From assembly GCA_017983635.1 (NCBI GenBank), contig JAGOBA010000002.1:124001-188000 (forward strand): a DNA stretch of 64,000 nucleotides, in the 5' to 3' direction. The translations under genes and the position numbers were made by a program. This stretch comes from Alphaproteobacteria bacterium. GTDB lineage: Bacteria > Pseudomonadota > Alphaproteobacteria > Micropepsales > Micropepsaceae. Of this stretch, positions 9,085 to 17,950 are shown piece by piece (the first letter of the stretch is position 1; each line of letters begins with the position of its first letter). A model generated the notes under the pieces. The model was not told where the DNA came from and ran no database searches. It saw nothing but the letters and a program-made list of their open reading frames with translations.

Positions 9085-9737
9085 GCCGGCAACCGCGCAT
9101 CCGGGGCGCGTAAATAGGCGGGCGTCGCCGGATAGCGCGTCGGATCGGCAAGCGCCGCACGCCGCGCGAGCAACTCGGTGTCGATCCGCTGGAACGGCAC
9201 CGTTTCCATCTCGCCAAATCCATCAAGCAGCGGAACACCCGAGCCGGTCAGGAGCGTCCTAGGCTTCAGCGTCCGATGCAGCATCGCCTCCGCTTCCGCG
9301 ACCGGCAACACCGCGGCGTCGCTGAGCGGCTCCGCCAGATGCGAAAACGCTTGCGCATAGACCTCGCCGCGGCGCGCATCGATCGCGACACCAACACTGG
9401 CACAAGGTCTGTCGTTGGCAGCCTGCGCTGCCAGACACTCAAGCGTGGTGAAGCCCATGACCGCGGCACCCGTTGCAAGCCTGAGCCCCTTCGCGAAGGC
9501 AAGACCAACGCGCACGCCCGTGAAAGCACCGGGTCCCACGGTAGCCGCAACCCGCACCAACCGCTTGATGTCCTGATCCTCGAACAGCTTCGCCACAAGC
9601 GGCGGCAGCGTCTCGGCCTGCTGGCCGGACGGGTTGTCGGCCTCGATGCGCCCGAGCAGGCCGAGCTTCATCGTCATCAGCGTCGCAGCGACCGGACCGA
9701 ACGATGTGTCGATCGCTAGTACGAGCCCTTCGCTCAT
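9081..9737 (-). CDS. tsaB: tRNA threonylcarbamoyladenosine biosynthesis protein TsaB
   Basis: Partner of TsaD, TsaE and TsaC/Sua5 in formation of t6A37 in ANN-decoding tRNAs; an inactive paralogue of TsaD with an ASKHA fold. The N-terminus LVLAIDTSFGPVAATLM and the motif VGPGAFTGVRVGLAFAKGL (about residues 65-85) are diagnostic. I place the ATG at 9735-9737, giving a 4-nt ATGA overlap with the upstream gene; a start 12 nt earlier is possible. TsaD, the catalytic partner, lies at the other end of this window. Confidence 0.95.
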   Translation of the reverse strand: MSEGLVLAIDTSFGPVAATLMTMKLGLLGRIEADNPSGQQAETLPPLVAKLFEDQDIKRLVRVAATVGPGAFTGVRVGLAFAKGLRLATGAAVMGFTTLECLAAQAANDRPCASVGVAIDARRGEVYAQAFSHLAEPLSDAAVLPVAEAEAMLHRTLKPRTLLTGSGVPLLDGFGEMETVPFQRIDTELLARRAALADPTRYPATPAYLRAPDARLPA

Positions 9738-10324
9738 ACGATCTGGCAAACCTCATCGAACGCAGGCCGTGGCGAGCGCGCGAACACGCCGCTCGGATCG
9801 CCATAACCGAGCCCGCAGATGAAGTTCGACTTCACGCTCGAGTTCGGGAAGAACTCCTCATCGACCGCCGCATTGTTGAAGCCGGACATCGGCCCGCAAT
9901 CGAGGCCGAGCGACCGTGCCGCCAGCATCAGATAGGCGCCCTGCAGCGTGCCGTTCCGAAACGCCGTCGTCTGAATGAGCTGCTCGTTGCCGACGAACCA
10001 GCTCTTCGCGTCGGTGTGCGGAAAGAGCTGCGGCAGCTTTTCGTAGAACTTGAGGTCATGACCAACGATAACGGTCACCGGCGCCGTCATCACCTTCGGC
10101 ACGTTGCCAGGCGCGAGGTGCGGCTTGATCCGCTCACGCCCCTTGTCGGTCGTGATGAACACATAGCGACCGGGCGAACAATTCGCGCTCGTCGGACCCA
10201 TCCGCAGCAATTCGTAGAGTGCGTGCAGCAGCGTTGGCGAAACGGGTTTGTCCTGCCACTTGTTCTGCGAGCGGGCAGCTCGGAACAATTGGTCCATGGC
10301 GTCGTCGGAAATGGCGTGATGCAA
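9734..10324 (-). CDS. rutE: Malonic semialdehyde reductase / RutE-type nitroreductase
   Basis: FMN-dependent nitroreductase-fold enzyme very similar to E. coli RutE, which reduces malonic semialdehyde to 3-hydroxypropionate in pyrimidine breakdown. Shared stretches include LLRMGPTSANCSPGRYVFI, APVTVIVGHDLKFYEKLPQLFPH, TAFRNGTLQGAYLMLAAR and LDCGPMSGF. A TTG start at 10322-10324 gives exactly the E. coli length of 196 aa and an aligned N-terminus; the longer frame to 10372 also opens with TTG. No other rut genes are in the window, so it may serve as a general aldehyde reductase or nitroreductase. Confidence 0.85.
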   Translation of the reverse strand: MHHAISDDAMDQLFRAARSQNKWQDKPVSPTLLHALYELLRMGPTSANCSPGRYVFITTDKGRERIKPHLAPGNVPKVMTAPVTVIVGHDLKFYEKLPQLFPHTDAKSWFVGNEQLIQTTAFRNGTLQGAYLMLAARSLGLDCGPMSGFNNAAVDEEFFPNSSVKSNFICGLGYGDPSGVFARSPRPAFDEVCQIV

Positions 10325-10402
10325 GGAAACCCCCAAGCGCTCGTGTGGCCGCGATTCTGCCGCTTGTACCAACAGACCGGCGTTAGAGAAAGCCGCCGCC
10401 GC

Positions 10403-10969
10403 TCAAACCGCGACGGCTTCAACCGCGTTCACTTCCGGAATGTAGTGCCGCAGCATGTTTTCAATGCCGTTTTTCAAAGTTGCGGTCGACGACGGACACC
10501 CGGCGCACGAGCCGCGCAGGTTCAAGAACACCGTACCCGACTTGCTCTCGAAGCCGCGAAACGTGATATCGCCGCCGTCTTGCGCCACCGCCGGCCGCAC
10601 GCGCGTCTCCAGCAATTCCTTGATCTGCACCACGATCTCTTCGTCCGCCGCGTCGTACTCTTCCTTAGCGTCGCCGCGCACCATTTCGCCTTCGATCAGC
10701 GGCAATCCTTGTGTGAAGTGTTCCATGATCGCGCCCAAGACCATGGGCTTGAGCTGCGGCCAGTCCAATCCGGCCTTTGTGACGGTAATAAAGTCCGGCC
10801 CGAACATCACGCCCGCGACGCCTTCGATGTCGAACAGACGCCGCGCCAACGGCGACTTTTCGGCCGACGCTCGCGTCGGAAAGTCAGCGGCACCTTCGCC
10901 AAGGACGCTGCGCCCGGGCAGGAACTTCAAGGTCGCCGGATTCGGCGTCGATTCGGTTTGGATGAACAT
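10403..10969 (-). CDS. NifU-like iron-sulfur scaffold/carrier (Nfu)
   Basis: Carrier delivering [4Fe-4S] clusters to target proteins. It has an N-terminal Nfu_N domain (residues 1-90, starting [19 protein letters not shown]) and a C-terminal NifU domain with the cluster-binding pair C155 and C158 in CAGCPSS. Length 188 aa matches alphaproteobacterial and mitochondrial NFU1. The start is 35 nt from a divergent cyclase gene, so the two promoters must overlap. Family clients include lipoyl synthase and, in this organism, possibly MiaB or KamA (inference). Confidence 0.93.
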   Translation of the reverse strand: MFIQTESTPNPATLKFLPGRSVLGEGAADFPTRASAEKSPLARRLFDIEGVAGVMFGPDFITVTKAGLDWPQLKPMVLGAIMEHFTQGLPLIEGEMVRGDAKEEYDAADEEIVVQIKELLETRVRPAVAQDGGDITFRGFESKSGTVFLNLRGSCAGCPSSTATLKNGIENMLRHYIPEVNAVEAVAV

Positions 10970-11004
10970 GTCTTTCCCAGCCTCGGCGAGGCCCTATATA
11001 GGTG

Positions 11005-12234
11005 ATGGCAATTGAGGGAACACATTTGGCTGTGGCAGACGAAAGTCAAGGCAAACTCAAGCTTGGGGCGTTGGCCGACTCGTCTGCGGCGCACTTCTTG
11101 GCCGATCACCGCGGCCAAGGCCTGACGATTGAGGAAATCGTCGAGGGTCTGGCCACCCGTGCAATCTCCGACGGCGTGCCGTTAATGCGGGTGTCTGTCA
11201 GCCTGTCTGACTACCACCCGGAGCTGATCGGCCGCGCTTATGCCTGGATCCGCGACCAAGGCATCGAGATCACCGATCGCGCCTACACGCCCAAACGCAG
11301 CGAAACCTACATGGGCAGCCCCATCAGGATCATCCATGACGGCGCCGACGGTTTGCGCCGCAAGCTCGAAGGCGACGACGCCGTGTTGGACTTCGCCGTC
11401 ACCCGCGAACTGCGCGAGCAAGGCGCGACCGACTATGTCGGTATGGCGCTCGCCTTCTCCGACAACACCCGCCATTTCATCTCGTGGGCGACCGACAAGC
11501 CCGGTGGCTTCTCCACGGATGAAATCACCTACTTCGATCTGCTGTTGCCGCTGATGTGCATGCGCCTAGAGCTCGCTCACGCGCGGCGCATCACCGAGCA
11601 GCTGTTGAGAACCTATTTAGGCAGCGACGCTACCCGCCGCATTATCTCCGGCGACATCCGCCGCTCGCTCGGCGAAGACATTGCGGCCGTGATCTTCTAT
11701 TGCGACCTGCGCGGCTTCACCCGCATGACCGATATGCTGACCCCGAACGAAATCATCTCGGTCTTGGGCGAGTACTACGACGCCGTCGGCGAACCGGTCC
11801 GCCTGCACGGCGGCGATGTGATCAAGATGATCGGCGACGGTATGATCGCGATCTTCCCGACGAGAGACGGTCTCGATGTCGGCCGCGCCGCGCGCGAAGC
11901 GCTCGACGCGGCCCTCGAAGCCCGCCAAACGCTGGAAGCAATCCCTTCCGAACGCCTGCCCGACGGCATCAACCGGCTCGCCGCCGGCTTCGCACTCCAT
12001 GTGGGTCAGGTTACGTTCGGCAACATCGGCAGCCGCGAGCGCCTCGACTTCACTGTCATCGGTCCCGCCGTCAACGAAGTCTCGCGCATCGAACCGCTAA
12101 CGAAAGTCTTGGAGCACTCGCTGCTTCTGACCGCCGACTTCGCCAAGCTCCCGCACGGCATCAAGACCAAGTCGCTAGGCTTCCACGCCCTGCGCGGCGT
12201 CCGCGATCCCAGAGAAATTTTCACGACGGCCTAA
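11005..12234 (+). CDS. Class III adenylate/guanylate cyclase
   Basis: Cytosolic nucleotide cyclase, probably forming cAMP. The C-terminal catalytic domain (about residues 220-395) has metal-binding aspartates D234 (FYCDLRGFTRMTD) and D278 (KMIGDGMIAIFP), plus IGPAVNEVSRIEPL. The N-terminal half, rich in charged residues (GQGLTIEEIVEGLATRAISDGVPLMRVSVSL), resembles the putative sensor region of similar alphaproteobacterial cyclases; no transmembrane segment is seen. The sequence CTATATAG lies immediately before the start, so the message may be nearly leaderless. A GTG one codon earlier is an alternative. It overlaps the end of usp by 4 nt, tail to tail. Confidence 0.9.
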   Translation: MAIEGTHLAVADESQGKLKLGALADSSAAHFLADHRGQGLTIEEIVEGLATRAISDGVPLMRVSVSLSDYHPELIGRAYAWIRDQGIEITDRAYTPKRSETYMGSPIRIIHDGADGLRRKLEGDDAVLDFAVTRELREQGATDYVGMALAFSDNTRHFISWATDKPGGFSTDEITYFDLLLPLMCMRLELAHARRITEQLLRTYLGSDATRRIISGDIRRSLGEDIAAVIFYCDLRGFTRMTDMLTPNEIISVLGEYYDAVGEPVRLHGGDVIKMIGDGMIAIFPTRDGLDVGRAAREALDAALEARQTLEAIPSERLPDGINRLAAGFALHVGQVTFGNIGSRERLDFTVIGPAVNEVSRIEPLTKVLEHSLLLTADFAKLPHGIKTKSLGFHALRGVRDPREIFTTA

Positions 12235-12722
12235 GCCAGCGTGTCGATGGCTTCGTCGCTCAAGCCGCCGGGGACGATCGTCACGGGGATCGGATAGGCC
12301 TGCTGTGACTGCTGCGCGACGAGCGAAACCAAAGGTCCCGGACCCTCCCGGCCCGTACTCGCGCCCAGTACCAAAATCGAAATGTCGGGATCTTCCTTCA
12401 GCAGCGAAAACAGCACGTCGCGCGGCTTTCCCTCGATCACCATCACCTCGGGCAGCAGCCCCGAAATCCGGTTCACCTCGCCGGCCGCGTCGTAGAGCAT
12501 GCGTTCGGCTTCCTGTAGCGCCTCTTCCCGCATCGCGTCTTCGACCGAACGCCAATGCTGAAAGTCGACCGCCGTGACCACGATCAAAAGCGAAACCAGC
12601 CCGCCGGTGTGCTGCGCCCGCCGCGCTGCATAGCGCAGCGCTTTCTTGTGCTCAGGCGAAGCGTCCACGACGACGAGAAACTTGCGCCGCCGTTTCGTCT
12701 GTGAGGGCCCTGCGTCGGACAT
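12231..12722 (-). CDS. Universal stress protein (UspA family)
   Basis: Single Usp domain of 163 aa. It begins RRRKFLVVVDASPEHKKALRYAARRA, has the central VMVIEGKPRDVLFSLLKEDPDISILVLGAS, and ends with PIPVTIVPG. The ATP-binding G-2x-G-9x-G(S/T) pattern is only partly kept (GASTGREGPGPLVS). ATG at 12720-12722 was chosen over two upstream GTG codons because family similarity begins soon after it. It follows trpS by 33 nt on the same strand, a common alphaproteobacterial pairing. Confidence 0.9.
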   Translation of the reverse strand: MSDAGPSQTKRRRKFLVVVDASPEHKKALRYAARRAQHTGGLVSLLIVVTAVDFQHWRSVEDAMREEALQEAERMLYDAAGEVNRISGLLPEVMVIEGKPRDVLFSLLKEDPDISILVLGASTGREGPGPLVSLVAQQSQQAYPIPVTIVPGGLSDEAIDTLA

Positions 12723-12755
12723 GGGCGCCACGATGCCACGGCGCCCCACTGCGCC

Positions 12756-13766
12756 TCAAGTGGGGAAGCCCACCACCCGACGCACATCCTTCATGATCGG
12801 CGATGCGATTTCGCGCGCCTGATCCGCGCCCCTACGCAACAAACGGTCCATCTCGGCCGGATCGTCCAACAATCGCCTCATCTCGGCCGCGATCGGCGAG
12901 AGCTTCGAAACGACAAGCTCGCTAAGCGCGTTCTTGAAGCCGGAGAACTGGCCACCGCGAAAATCGTCGAGCACCGCCTGCTTGCCCTTCTCCGCGAACG
13001 CCGCGTAAATCGACACGAGATTATCCGCCTCGGGCCGACTCTCGAGTTCGCTCTCGACCTCCGGCAACGGCAGAGGATCGGTCTTGGCCTTGCGGAACTT
13101 CTGCGCGATCGCATCCGCATCGTCGGTCAGGTTGATCCGCGAGTATTCCGACGGATCGGACTTCGACATCTTCGCCGTCCCGTCGCGCAAGCTCATCACC
13201 CGCGTCGCGGGACCTGTGATGATTGGCTCCGGCAGGGGGAAGAAATCCGGCACGCCGAAATCATTGTTGAACTTCTGCGCAATGTCGCGTGCGAGTTCGA
13301 CATGCTGCTTCTGATCGTCGCCGACCGGCACATGCGTTGCCTTGTAAGCCAAAATGTCCGCCGCCATCAGCACCGGATATGTATAGAGCCCGACGCTCAT
13401 CGCCTCGCGGTTCTTGCCGGCCTTCTCTTTGAACTGCGTCATCCGGTTCAGCCAGCCCACCCGCGCCACGCAGTTGAACACCCAGGCGAGTTCCGCATGC
13501 TCCGGCACCTGGCTCTGCGCGAACACGATCGAGCGCTTCGGATCGACGCCGCTCGCGATATAGGCCGCCGCCACCTCGCGTGTCGCTTTCACGAGCTGCT
13601 TCGGATCTTGCTCGACCGTGATCGCGTGCATGTCGACGACGCAATAAATGCAGCGATACTGCTCTTGCAGCTTCAGCCAATTCCGGATCGCGCCCAGATA
13701 ATTGCCGAGATGCAAATTGCCCGTCGGCTGCATCCCCGAAAACACTGTCGACTCGTGCGCACTCAT
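12756..13766 (-). CDS. trpS: Tryptophanyl-tRNA synthetase
   Basis: Class I aminoacyl-tRNA synthetase charging tRNA-Trp. The HIGH-like motif is HLGN in [16 protein letters not shown] (residues 10-25) and the second signature is KMSKSDPSE. The start [11 protein letters not shown] (13764-13766) fits the family; an upstream start at 13790 would add eight residues. It precedes usp and lies downstream of glnD, a common order except that murJ, often present between them, is missing here. Confidence 0.96.
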   Translation of the reverse strand: MSAHESTVFSGMQPTGNLHLGNYLGAIRNWLKLQEQYRCIYCVVDMHAITVEQDPKQLVKATREVAAAYIASGVDPKRSIVFAQSQVPEHAELAWVFNCVARVGWLNRMTQFKEKAGKNREAMSVGLYTYPVLMAADILAYKATHVPVGDDQKQHVELARDIAQKFNNDFGVPDFFPLPEPIITGPATRVMSLRDGTAKMSKSDPSEYSRINLTDDADAIAQKFRKAKTDPLPLPEVESELESRPEADNLVSIYAAFAEKGKQAVLDDFRGGQFSGFKNALSELVVSKLSPIAAEMRRLLDDPAEMDRLLRRGADQAREIASPIMKDVRRVVGFPT

Positions 13767-13836
13767 CAGAAAAGGTCCAGTTCCGCTCAAAATGGCCCGG
13801 GGTTATGCGCCAGACCCAGCGCCCCTCGCAAGACCC

Positions 13837-16590
13837 TCAACTCTTGGCCTTCGCCCGCCGTTGCACACGCACCCCGCCGTCGCCCAAGGCCTCCAGCACG
13901 CCGGCCTTGATCGCCTCGATCCGCTGCGGATGCGTGACTTTCAGCCCGTAAACGTCCTTCACATAGAAGACGTCGATCGCCCGTTCGCCATAAGTCGCAA
14001 TCTGCGCCGAGTGGATCGAGAGCCGCGCCACGAACAACGCCCGCGTCAGGTCGTGCAGCAATCCCGGCCGGTCGCGCCCATTGACCTCGATGACCGTGTG
14101 CGTGTCCGACGCAGAGTTGTCGATCAGCACCCGCGGCTCGACGGTGAACGCTTCCTCGCGCCGGCGAACCTGGCGCGCGTCGATCACCGTGCGCGGCACC
14201 ACCTCGCCGTCGAGCACCCGCTTCATCGTCTCGCGCAGACGCTGAATGCGCCGCTCGTCGGTCAAGGGCCGCCCTTCCGCGTCCTGCAGCCAGAACACGT
14301 CCATCGCCATGCCGTCAGTGGTCGTAAAAATCTTCGCGTCGACAATGCTGGCCCCGCACATCGCAACCGCACCCGCGAGCTGTGAGAATAGACCCGGATG
14401 GTCGCCCGTATAGACCGCGACCTCGCTGACGGCCCGGAACTCGTCCGCCCGCGCCATCAGGTTGAACGTCTCGCCAGCTTCGTCCGCAGCCCGCATCTGT
14501 CGCGCTTGCGCTTCGTGCTTATGCGGATCGAGCGCCAGCCAATAGGGATCGTAGTGCCGCGACAAGGCCCGTGCACGCGCCTCCTCCGGCCAATCGGCAA
14601 GGCGCCGCCCAAGTTCCGCCTTCGCCTCCGCCACCAACTGCGGCCGTGCGCTGGCGCTGAACCCGCCCAACATTTGCGCCTCGGTCTCGTAGTAGAGCTG
14701 CCGCAAGAGCTGCCCCTTCCAACCGTTCCACACACCGGGCCCGACCGCGCGAATGTCGGCGACCGTCAAGCACAACAGCAACCTGAGCCGCTCCGGCGAT
14801 TGCACGACGGCCGCGAAATCTCGAATGGTCTTGGGATCCGAAAGGTCGCGCTTCTGCGAAACGTCGCTCATGACCAAGTGATTGAGCACGAGCCACGCAA
14901 CGGTCTCCGTCTCCGCCGCCGTCATGCCGAGCCGCGGACAGAGCGCGTTGGCAACCTCTTCGCCGACCTCGGAGTGATCGCCCTCGCGCCCTTTCGCGAT
15001 GTCGTGCAGCAGCATCGCGACATAGAGCACTTCGCGCGACAGGACCTTGTGGATGATCTCGTTTGCGAGCGGATGCTCTTCCTTGTACTCGCCGCGCTCG
15101 ATCTTCGAGAGATGGCCGATCGCTCGGATCAGATGCTCGTCCACCGTATAGTGGTGGTACATGTTGAACTGCATCTTCGCGACGATGCGTCCGAAGTCTG
15201 GCACGAAGGCGCCGAACACGCCCGCCTCGTTCATCTGCCGGAGCGTGCGCTCCGGATCGCGCCGCGAGCACAGTATCTCGAGAAACAATTTGTTCGCTTG
15301 CGCGTTCGTCCGCAATGCATCGTCGATGAGCCCCAGACTACGCGTGACCAGCTTCAACGCGTCGGGATGAATATCGACGCCCTTTTGGTCCGCGATATGA
15401 AACAGCCGCAGCATGTTGACAGGCTGATCGCGAAAGACCTGCGGCCCGTCCACGTTCAACCGGTTTTGCTCGACGAAGAAGCCGTCCGCCTCAACCCGCC
15501 GCCGCCCGACCCCGGTCATAAACCGACCGAACACGGGCCAGGGCTTTTGATTCTGCGCCTCCAACGTCGCACAGAAAATGCGCGTCAGATCGCCGACAGT
15601 CTTGGCGTTCAAGAAATACCGCTGCATGAAGCGCTCAACGCCGCGCTCCCCCGCCTCATCCTGAAAGCCCAGACGCGTCGCAAGTTCAATCTGCGTATCG
15701 AACGTTAGCCGCTCTTCAGCGCGCCCCGTCAACAAATGCAGATGGCACCGCACAAGCCACAAGAACTCCTCAGCCTCCGCGAACGCCCGGTACTCATCCG
15801 CCGTCAGCAACCCCGCGCCGACGAGCTCCGACGCATCGTCCACGCGATAGAGATACTTCGCGATCCAGTAGAGCGTGTGCAGATCGCGCAGGCCGCCCTT
15901 GCCGTCCTTGATGTTCGGCTCGACCAGATAGCGGCTCTCGCCCGCGCCCGCGTGCCGCCGCGCCCGCTCGTCAAGCTTGGCCTCCACGAAGTCGCGGCCC
16001 GTGCCGGTCACAACCTCCTTCGCAAAGCGCGCCTTCAGCGTGTCGAACAAGCTCTCCCGCCCGCACACAAATCGCGACTCCAGCACCGCCGTGCGGATCG
16101 TATGATCGGACTTCGCCAGCCGGATGCACTCGTCGATCGAGCGCGTCGCATGTCCGACCTTCAACCCCAAATCCCACAGCACATAGAGCATGAACTCGAT
16201 CACGCTCTCGCCCCAGGCGGTTTGCTTGTAAGGCAGCACAAACAGCAGGTCGACATCCGACCCCGGCGCCAACGCCCCGCGCCCATAGCCGCCAACCGCA
16301 ACCACCGCGATATGTTCCGAGTCGGTCGGGTTCTGCGCATAGAACACGTGCTTGACCGTAAAGTCGTAAAGCACACTCATGAGCACGTCGGTCGCATCAG
16401 ACAGCCGCTTCGCCGTCCCAAGCCCGGTGCCGCCGCCCTCAAGATAAACCCGCGCGCCTTCGCGCGCCGTCGCGAGCGCCTTCTTGAACAAAGGCAGCGC
16501 CGCAGCCTTCAGCCGAGCCGCATCGCTCCCTTGCTCCTGCGCTATGGCCGTCAACGCGTTGCGCAGATCGTCTCCGGGTCTTTGGCTCAT
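13837..16590 (-). CDS. glnD: Bifunctional PII uridylyltransferase/uridylyl-removing enzyme
   Basis: Nitrogen sensor that uridylylates PII proteins when glutamine is low and removes UMP when it is high. Domains in order: nucleotidyltransferase (about residues 60-215) with GGYGRGALAPGSDVDLLF; the GlnD linker (about 225-370) containing EPNIKDGKGGLRDLHTLYW; HD hydrolase (about 490-620) with LLHDIAKGREGDHSEVG; and two C-terminal ACT domains, the first starting EVAVYTGDHPGLFSQLAGA and the second EVNGRDRPGLLHDLTRAL. All key motifs look intact. Length 917 aa is normal for the class. Confidence 0.97.
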   Translation of the reverse strand: MSQRPGDDLRNALTAIAQEQGSDAARLKAAALPLFKKALATAREGARVYLEGGGTGLGTAKRLSDATDVLMSVLYDFTVKHVFYAQNPTDSEHIAVVAVGGYGRGALAPGSDVDLLFVLPYKQTAWGESVIEFMLYVLWDLGLKVGHATRSIDECIRLAKSDHTIRTAVLESRFVCGRESLFDTLKARFAKEVVTGTGRDFVEAKLDERARRHAGAGESRYLVEPNIKDGKGGLRDLHTLYWIAKYLYRVDDASELVGAGLLTADEYRAFAEAEEFLWLVRCHLHLLTGRAEERLTFDTQIELATRLGFQDEAGERGVERFMQRYFLNAKTVGDLTRIFCATLEAQNQKPWPVFGRFMTGVGRRRVEADGFFVEQNRLNVDGPQVFRDQPVNMLRLFHIADQKGVDIHPDALKLVTRSLGLIDDALRTNAQANKLFLEILCSRRDPERTLRQMNEAGVFGAFVPDFGRIVAKMQFNMYHHYTVDEHLIRAIGHLSKIERGEYKEEHPLANEIIHKVLSREVLYVAMLLHDIAKGREGDHSEVGEEVANALCPRLGMTAAETETVAWLVLNHLVMSDVSQKRDLSDPKTIRDFAAVVQSPERLRLLLCLTVADIRAVGPGVWNGWKGQLLRQLYYETEAQMLGGFSASARPQLVAEAKAELGRRLADWPEEARARALSRHYDPYWLALDPHKHEAQARQMRAADEAGETFNLMARADEFRAVSEVAVYTGDHPGLFSQLAGAVAMCGASIVDAKIFTTTDGMAMDVFWLQDAEGRPLTDERRIQRLRETMKRVLDGEVVPRTVIDARQVRRREEAFTVEPRVLIDNSASDTHTVIEVNGRDRPGLLHDLTRALFVARLSIHSAQIATYGERAIDVFYVKDVYGLKVTHPQRIEAIKAGVLEALGDGGVRVQRRAKAKS

Positions 16591-16660
16591 GCCGTCATTC
16601 TATCGGTTGCACCGTCATTACCAAACGACGCCCTAACAAGATCAAAACCGCCGCGCCGCG

Positions 16661-16783
16661 TGTCTCACCTGAGACAATTCATTTGTCACGCAAGACACCC
16701 ATTTCGCCGCCGAACTCCGCCACGAAACGCGAACCATGTGAGACAGGGGTCCGCTGTGCCATTTGCGTGTGCCACTTGTCTCA
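16661..16783. repeat. Four copies of TGTCTCA/TGAGACA in the glnD upstream gap
   Basis: The heptamer TGTCTCA or its complement occurs at 16661-16667, 16670-16676, 16739-16745 and 16777-16783. The first two form a perfect 16-bp palindrome (TGTCTCA-CC-TGAGACA). Between the later copies are direct TGTGCCA repeats. This 359-nt gap (16591-16949) between glnD and the oxidoreductase holds no convincing gene. The repeats may be operator sites or the worn ends of a mobile element; I cannot decide. Confidence 0.5.
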
Positions 16784-16837
16784 CGAGCGCGCGTAGGTCC
16801 GCGAGTACGATCCGGCCATCAAAAGCCGCCTCGTCAT
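16781..16837 (-). CDS. Possible LexA-controlled 18-aa peptide
   Basis: Short frame MTRRLLMAGSYSRTYARS beginning five nt from a LexA-type box on the same strand. No Shine-Dalgarno is visible and no family is recognised. Proximity to the box suggests either a leaderless small peptide, a remnant of a gene start, or chance. Weak call. Confidence 0.2.
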   Translation of the reverse strand: MTRRLLMAGSYSRTYARS

Positions 16838-16841
16838 GTTG

Positions 16842-16856
16842 GAACAAATATAGAAC
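16842..16856. promoter_or_regulatory. LexA-type SOS box (GAAC-N7-GAAC)
   Basis: Sequence GAACAAATATAGAAC exactly matches the alphaproteobacterial LexA consensus GAAC/GTTC-N7-GAAC/GTTC with an AT-rich spacer. It lies 93 nt before the stop of the oxidoreductase gene and about 250 nt upstream of glnD. No usual SOS gene (lexA, recA, imuA) is adjacent. Confidence 0.6.
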
Positions 16857-16949
16857 TAATCGGCTTCCGAGGCAATGGAAATTCTGCCGCGCGTCAGAAA
16901 TGCGAACGCCCCAGCGCCTCGGCCCCATGCCTCAACATTAGACGATCGA

Positions 16950-17930
16950 TCAGGACGCTGGGTTCACGGAAACCACCACGCCTCCCCGCTTTCGGCCTGT
17001 CTCGACATAACGATGGGCCTCGACGATCTCCTGCAGGCGATAACGTCGATCGACGACCGGTCTGATCCGGGCCTCTTCGATCAAGCGCTTGATCAACAAC
17101 AGGTCGTCTTTGGAATCGCCGGGGGAAAAGCCGACGATCACGCGCTTGCCGGGGCGCATCGAGGTCCAGAGCGCTTGCAGAAGTTGCGCGAGCTTCTGGA
17201 CCACGAAGACGTGGCGCCCGGTCGGCGCCAGCACGCGCGTGCCCCGCGAAAACGACGTGCCGCCGACCGTGTCGAGGATCGCATCGTACACATCCGGGCC
17301 TTGGGCGAAGTCGGTCTTGGTATAGTCGATCACCCGATCGGCGCCGAGCGATCGGACGAGTTCAACGTTGGCGGTGCTGCAAACGCCGGTGACGTGAGCG
17401 CCGAAATGCTTGGCCAGCTGAACCGCAAACACACCCACCGCGCCGCTGGCGCCATGGATGAGTATCTTCTGCCCCGGTTTGATCTGCACAAAGTCCCGCA
17501 AGAACGCCAATGCCGAGAGAGCCCCGAACGGAACGACGGCCGCCTCTTCGAAGCTCAGGCGATCCGGCTTAGCCGCGATCGCGCCCGCTGCGCGAACGGC
17601 GACAAACTCCGCATTAGCGCCGCCGATCTTCATACCGAAAACGGCATCGCCAACACGAAAGCCGCTCGCACTTTCGCCGACAGTTTCCACACTTCCCGCG
17701 AATTCCATACCTATGAGAGGGTTGCGCGGACGCAGCACCCCAAAGAGCAACCGCATCGGCAGCCAGAAAATGCCCGCCCCGCTAAAGTTGCGCAGGCGCA
17801 CATCGCCGGAGGTCACGCTGCTGGTGCGAACGCGGACCAAGATCTCGTCGGCCTTGGGCGCAGGGCGCGCCACCTCTTCGATCTTCAACCCGTCCGGCGG
17901 CCCGTAGCGGCGGCAAGTGGCGGCTAGCAT
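16950..17930 (-). CDS. NAD(P)-dependent medium-chain alcohol dehydrogenase / quinone oxidoreductase
   Basis: Zinc-free MDR-superfamily oxidoreductase, probably NADPH-dependent and acting on quinones or enones. The GroES-like domain (about residues 1-130) opens with LAATCRRYGPPDGLKIEEVARP. The Rossmann domain contains ILIHGASGAVGVFAVQLAKHFGA, with an AxxGxxG-like cofactor loop. The catalytic and structural zinc cysteines of alcohol dehydrogenases are absent. The ATG at 17928-17930 is preceded by GAGGAGGA. It is the last gene of the AraC, metallothionein, DUF3703 series, 20 nt after the latter. Substrate unknown. Confidence 0.87.
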   Translation of the reverse strand: MLAATCRRYGPPDGLKIEEVARPAPKADEILVRVRTSSVTSGDVRLRNFSGAGIFWLPMRLLFGVLRPRNPLIGMEFAGSVETVGESASGFRVGDAVFGMKIGGANAEFVAVRAAGAIAAKPDRLSFEEAAVVPFGALSALAFLRDFVQIKPGQKILIHGASGAVGVFAVQLAKHFGAHVTGVCSTANVELVRSLGADRVIDYTKTDFAQGPDVYDAILDTVGGTSFSRGTRVLAPTGRHVFVVQKLAQLLQALWTSMRPGKRVIVGFSPGDSKDDLLLIKRLIEEARIRPVVDRRYRLQEIVEAHRYVETGRKRGGVVVSVNPAS

Positions 17931-17950
17931 GGTGTGTCCTCCTCGGTCCT

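Noticed and set aside
9704..11005. 433-codon plus-strand open frame opposite tsaB, rutE and nfu
   Set aside because: Crosses three conserved genes on the other strand; composition is that of a shadow frame.
16686..16928. 80-codon minus-strand frame across the LexA-type box
   Set aside because: Begins upstream of the box with no ribosome site and no family resemblance; kept only as context for the repeat finding.
14398..16941. Long plus-strand frames opposite glnD
   Set aside because: Antisense to a complete four-domain GlnD.
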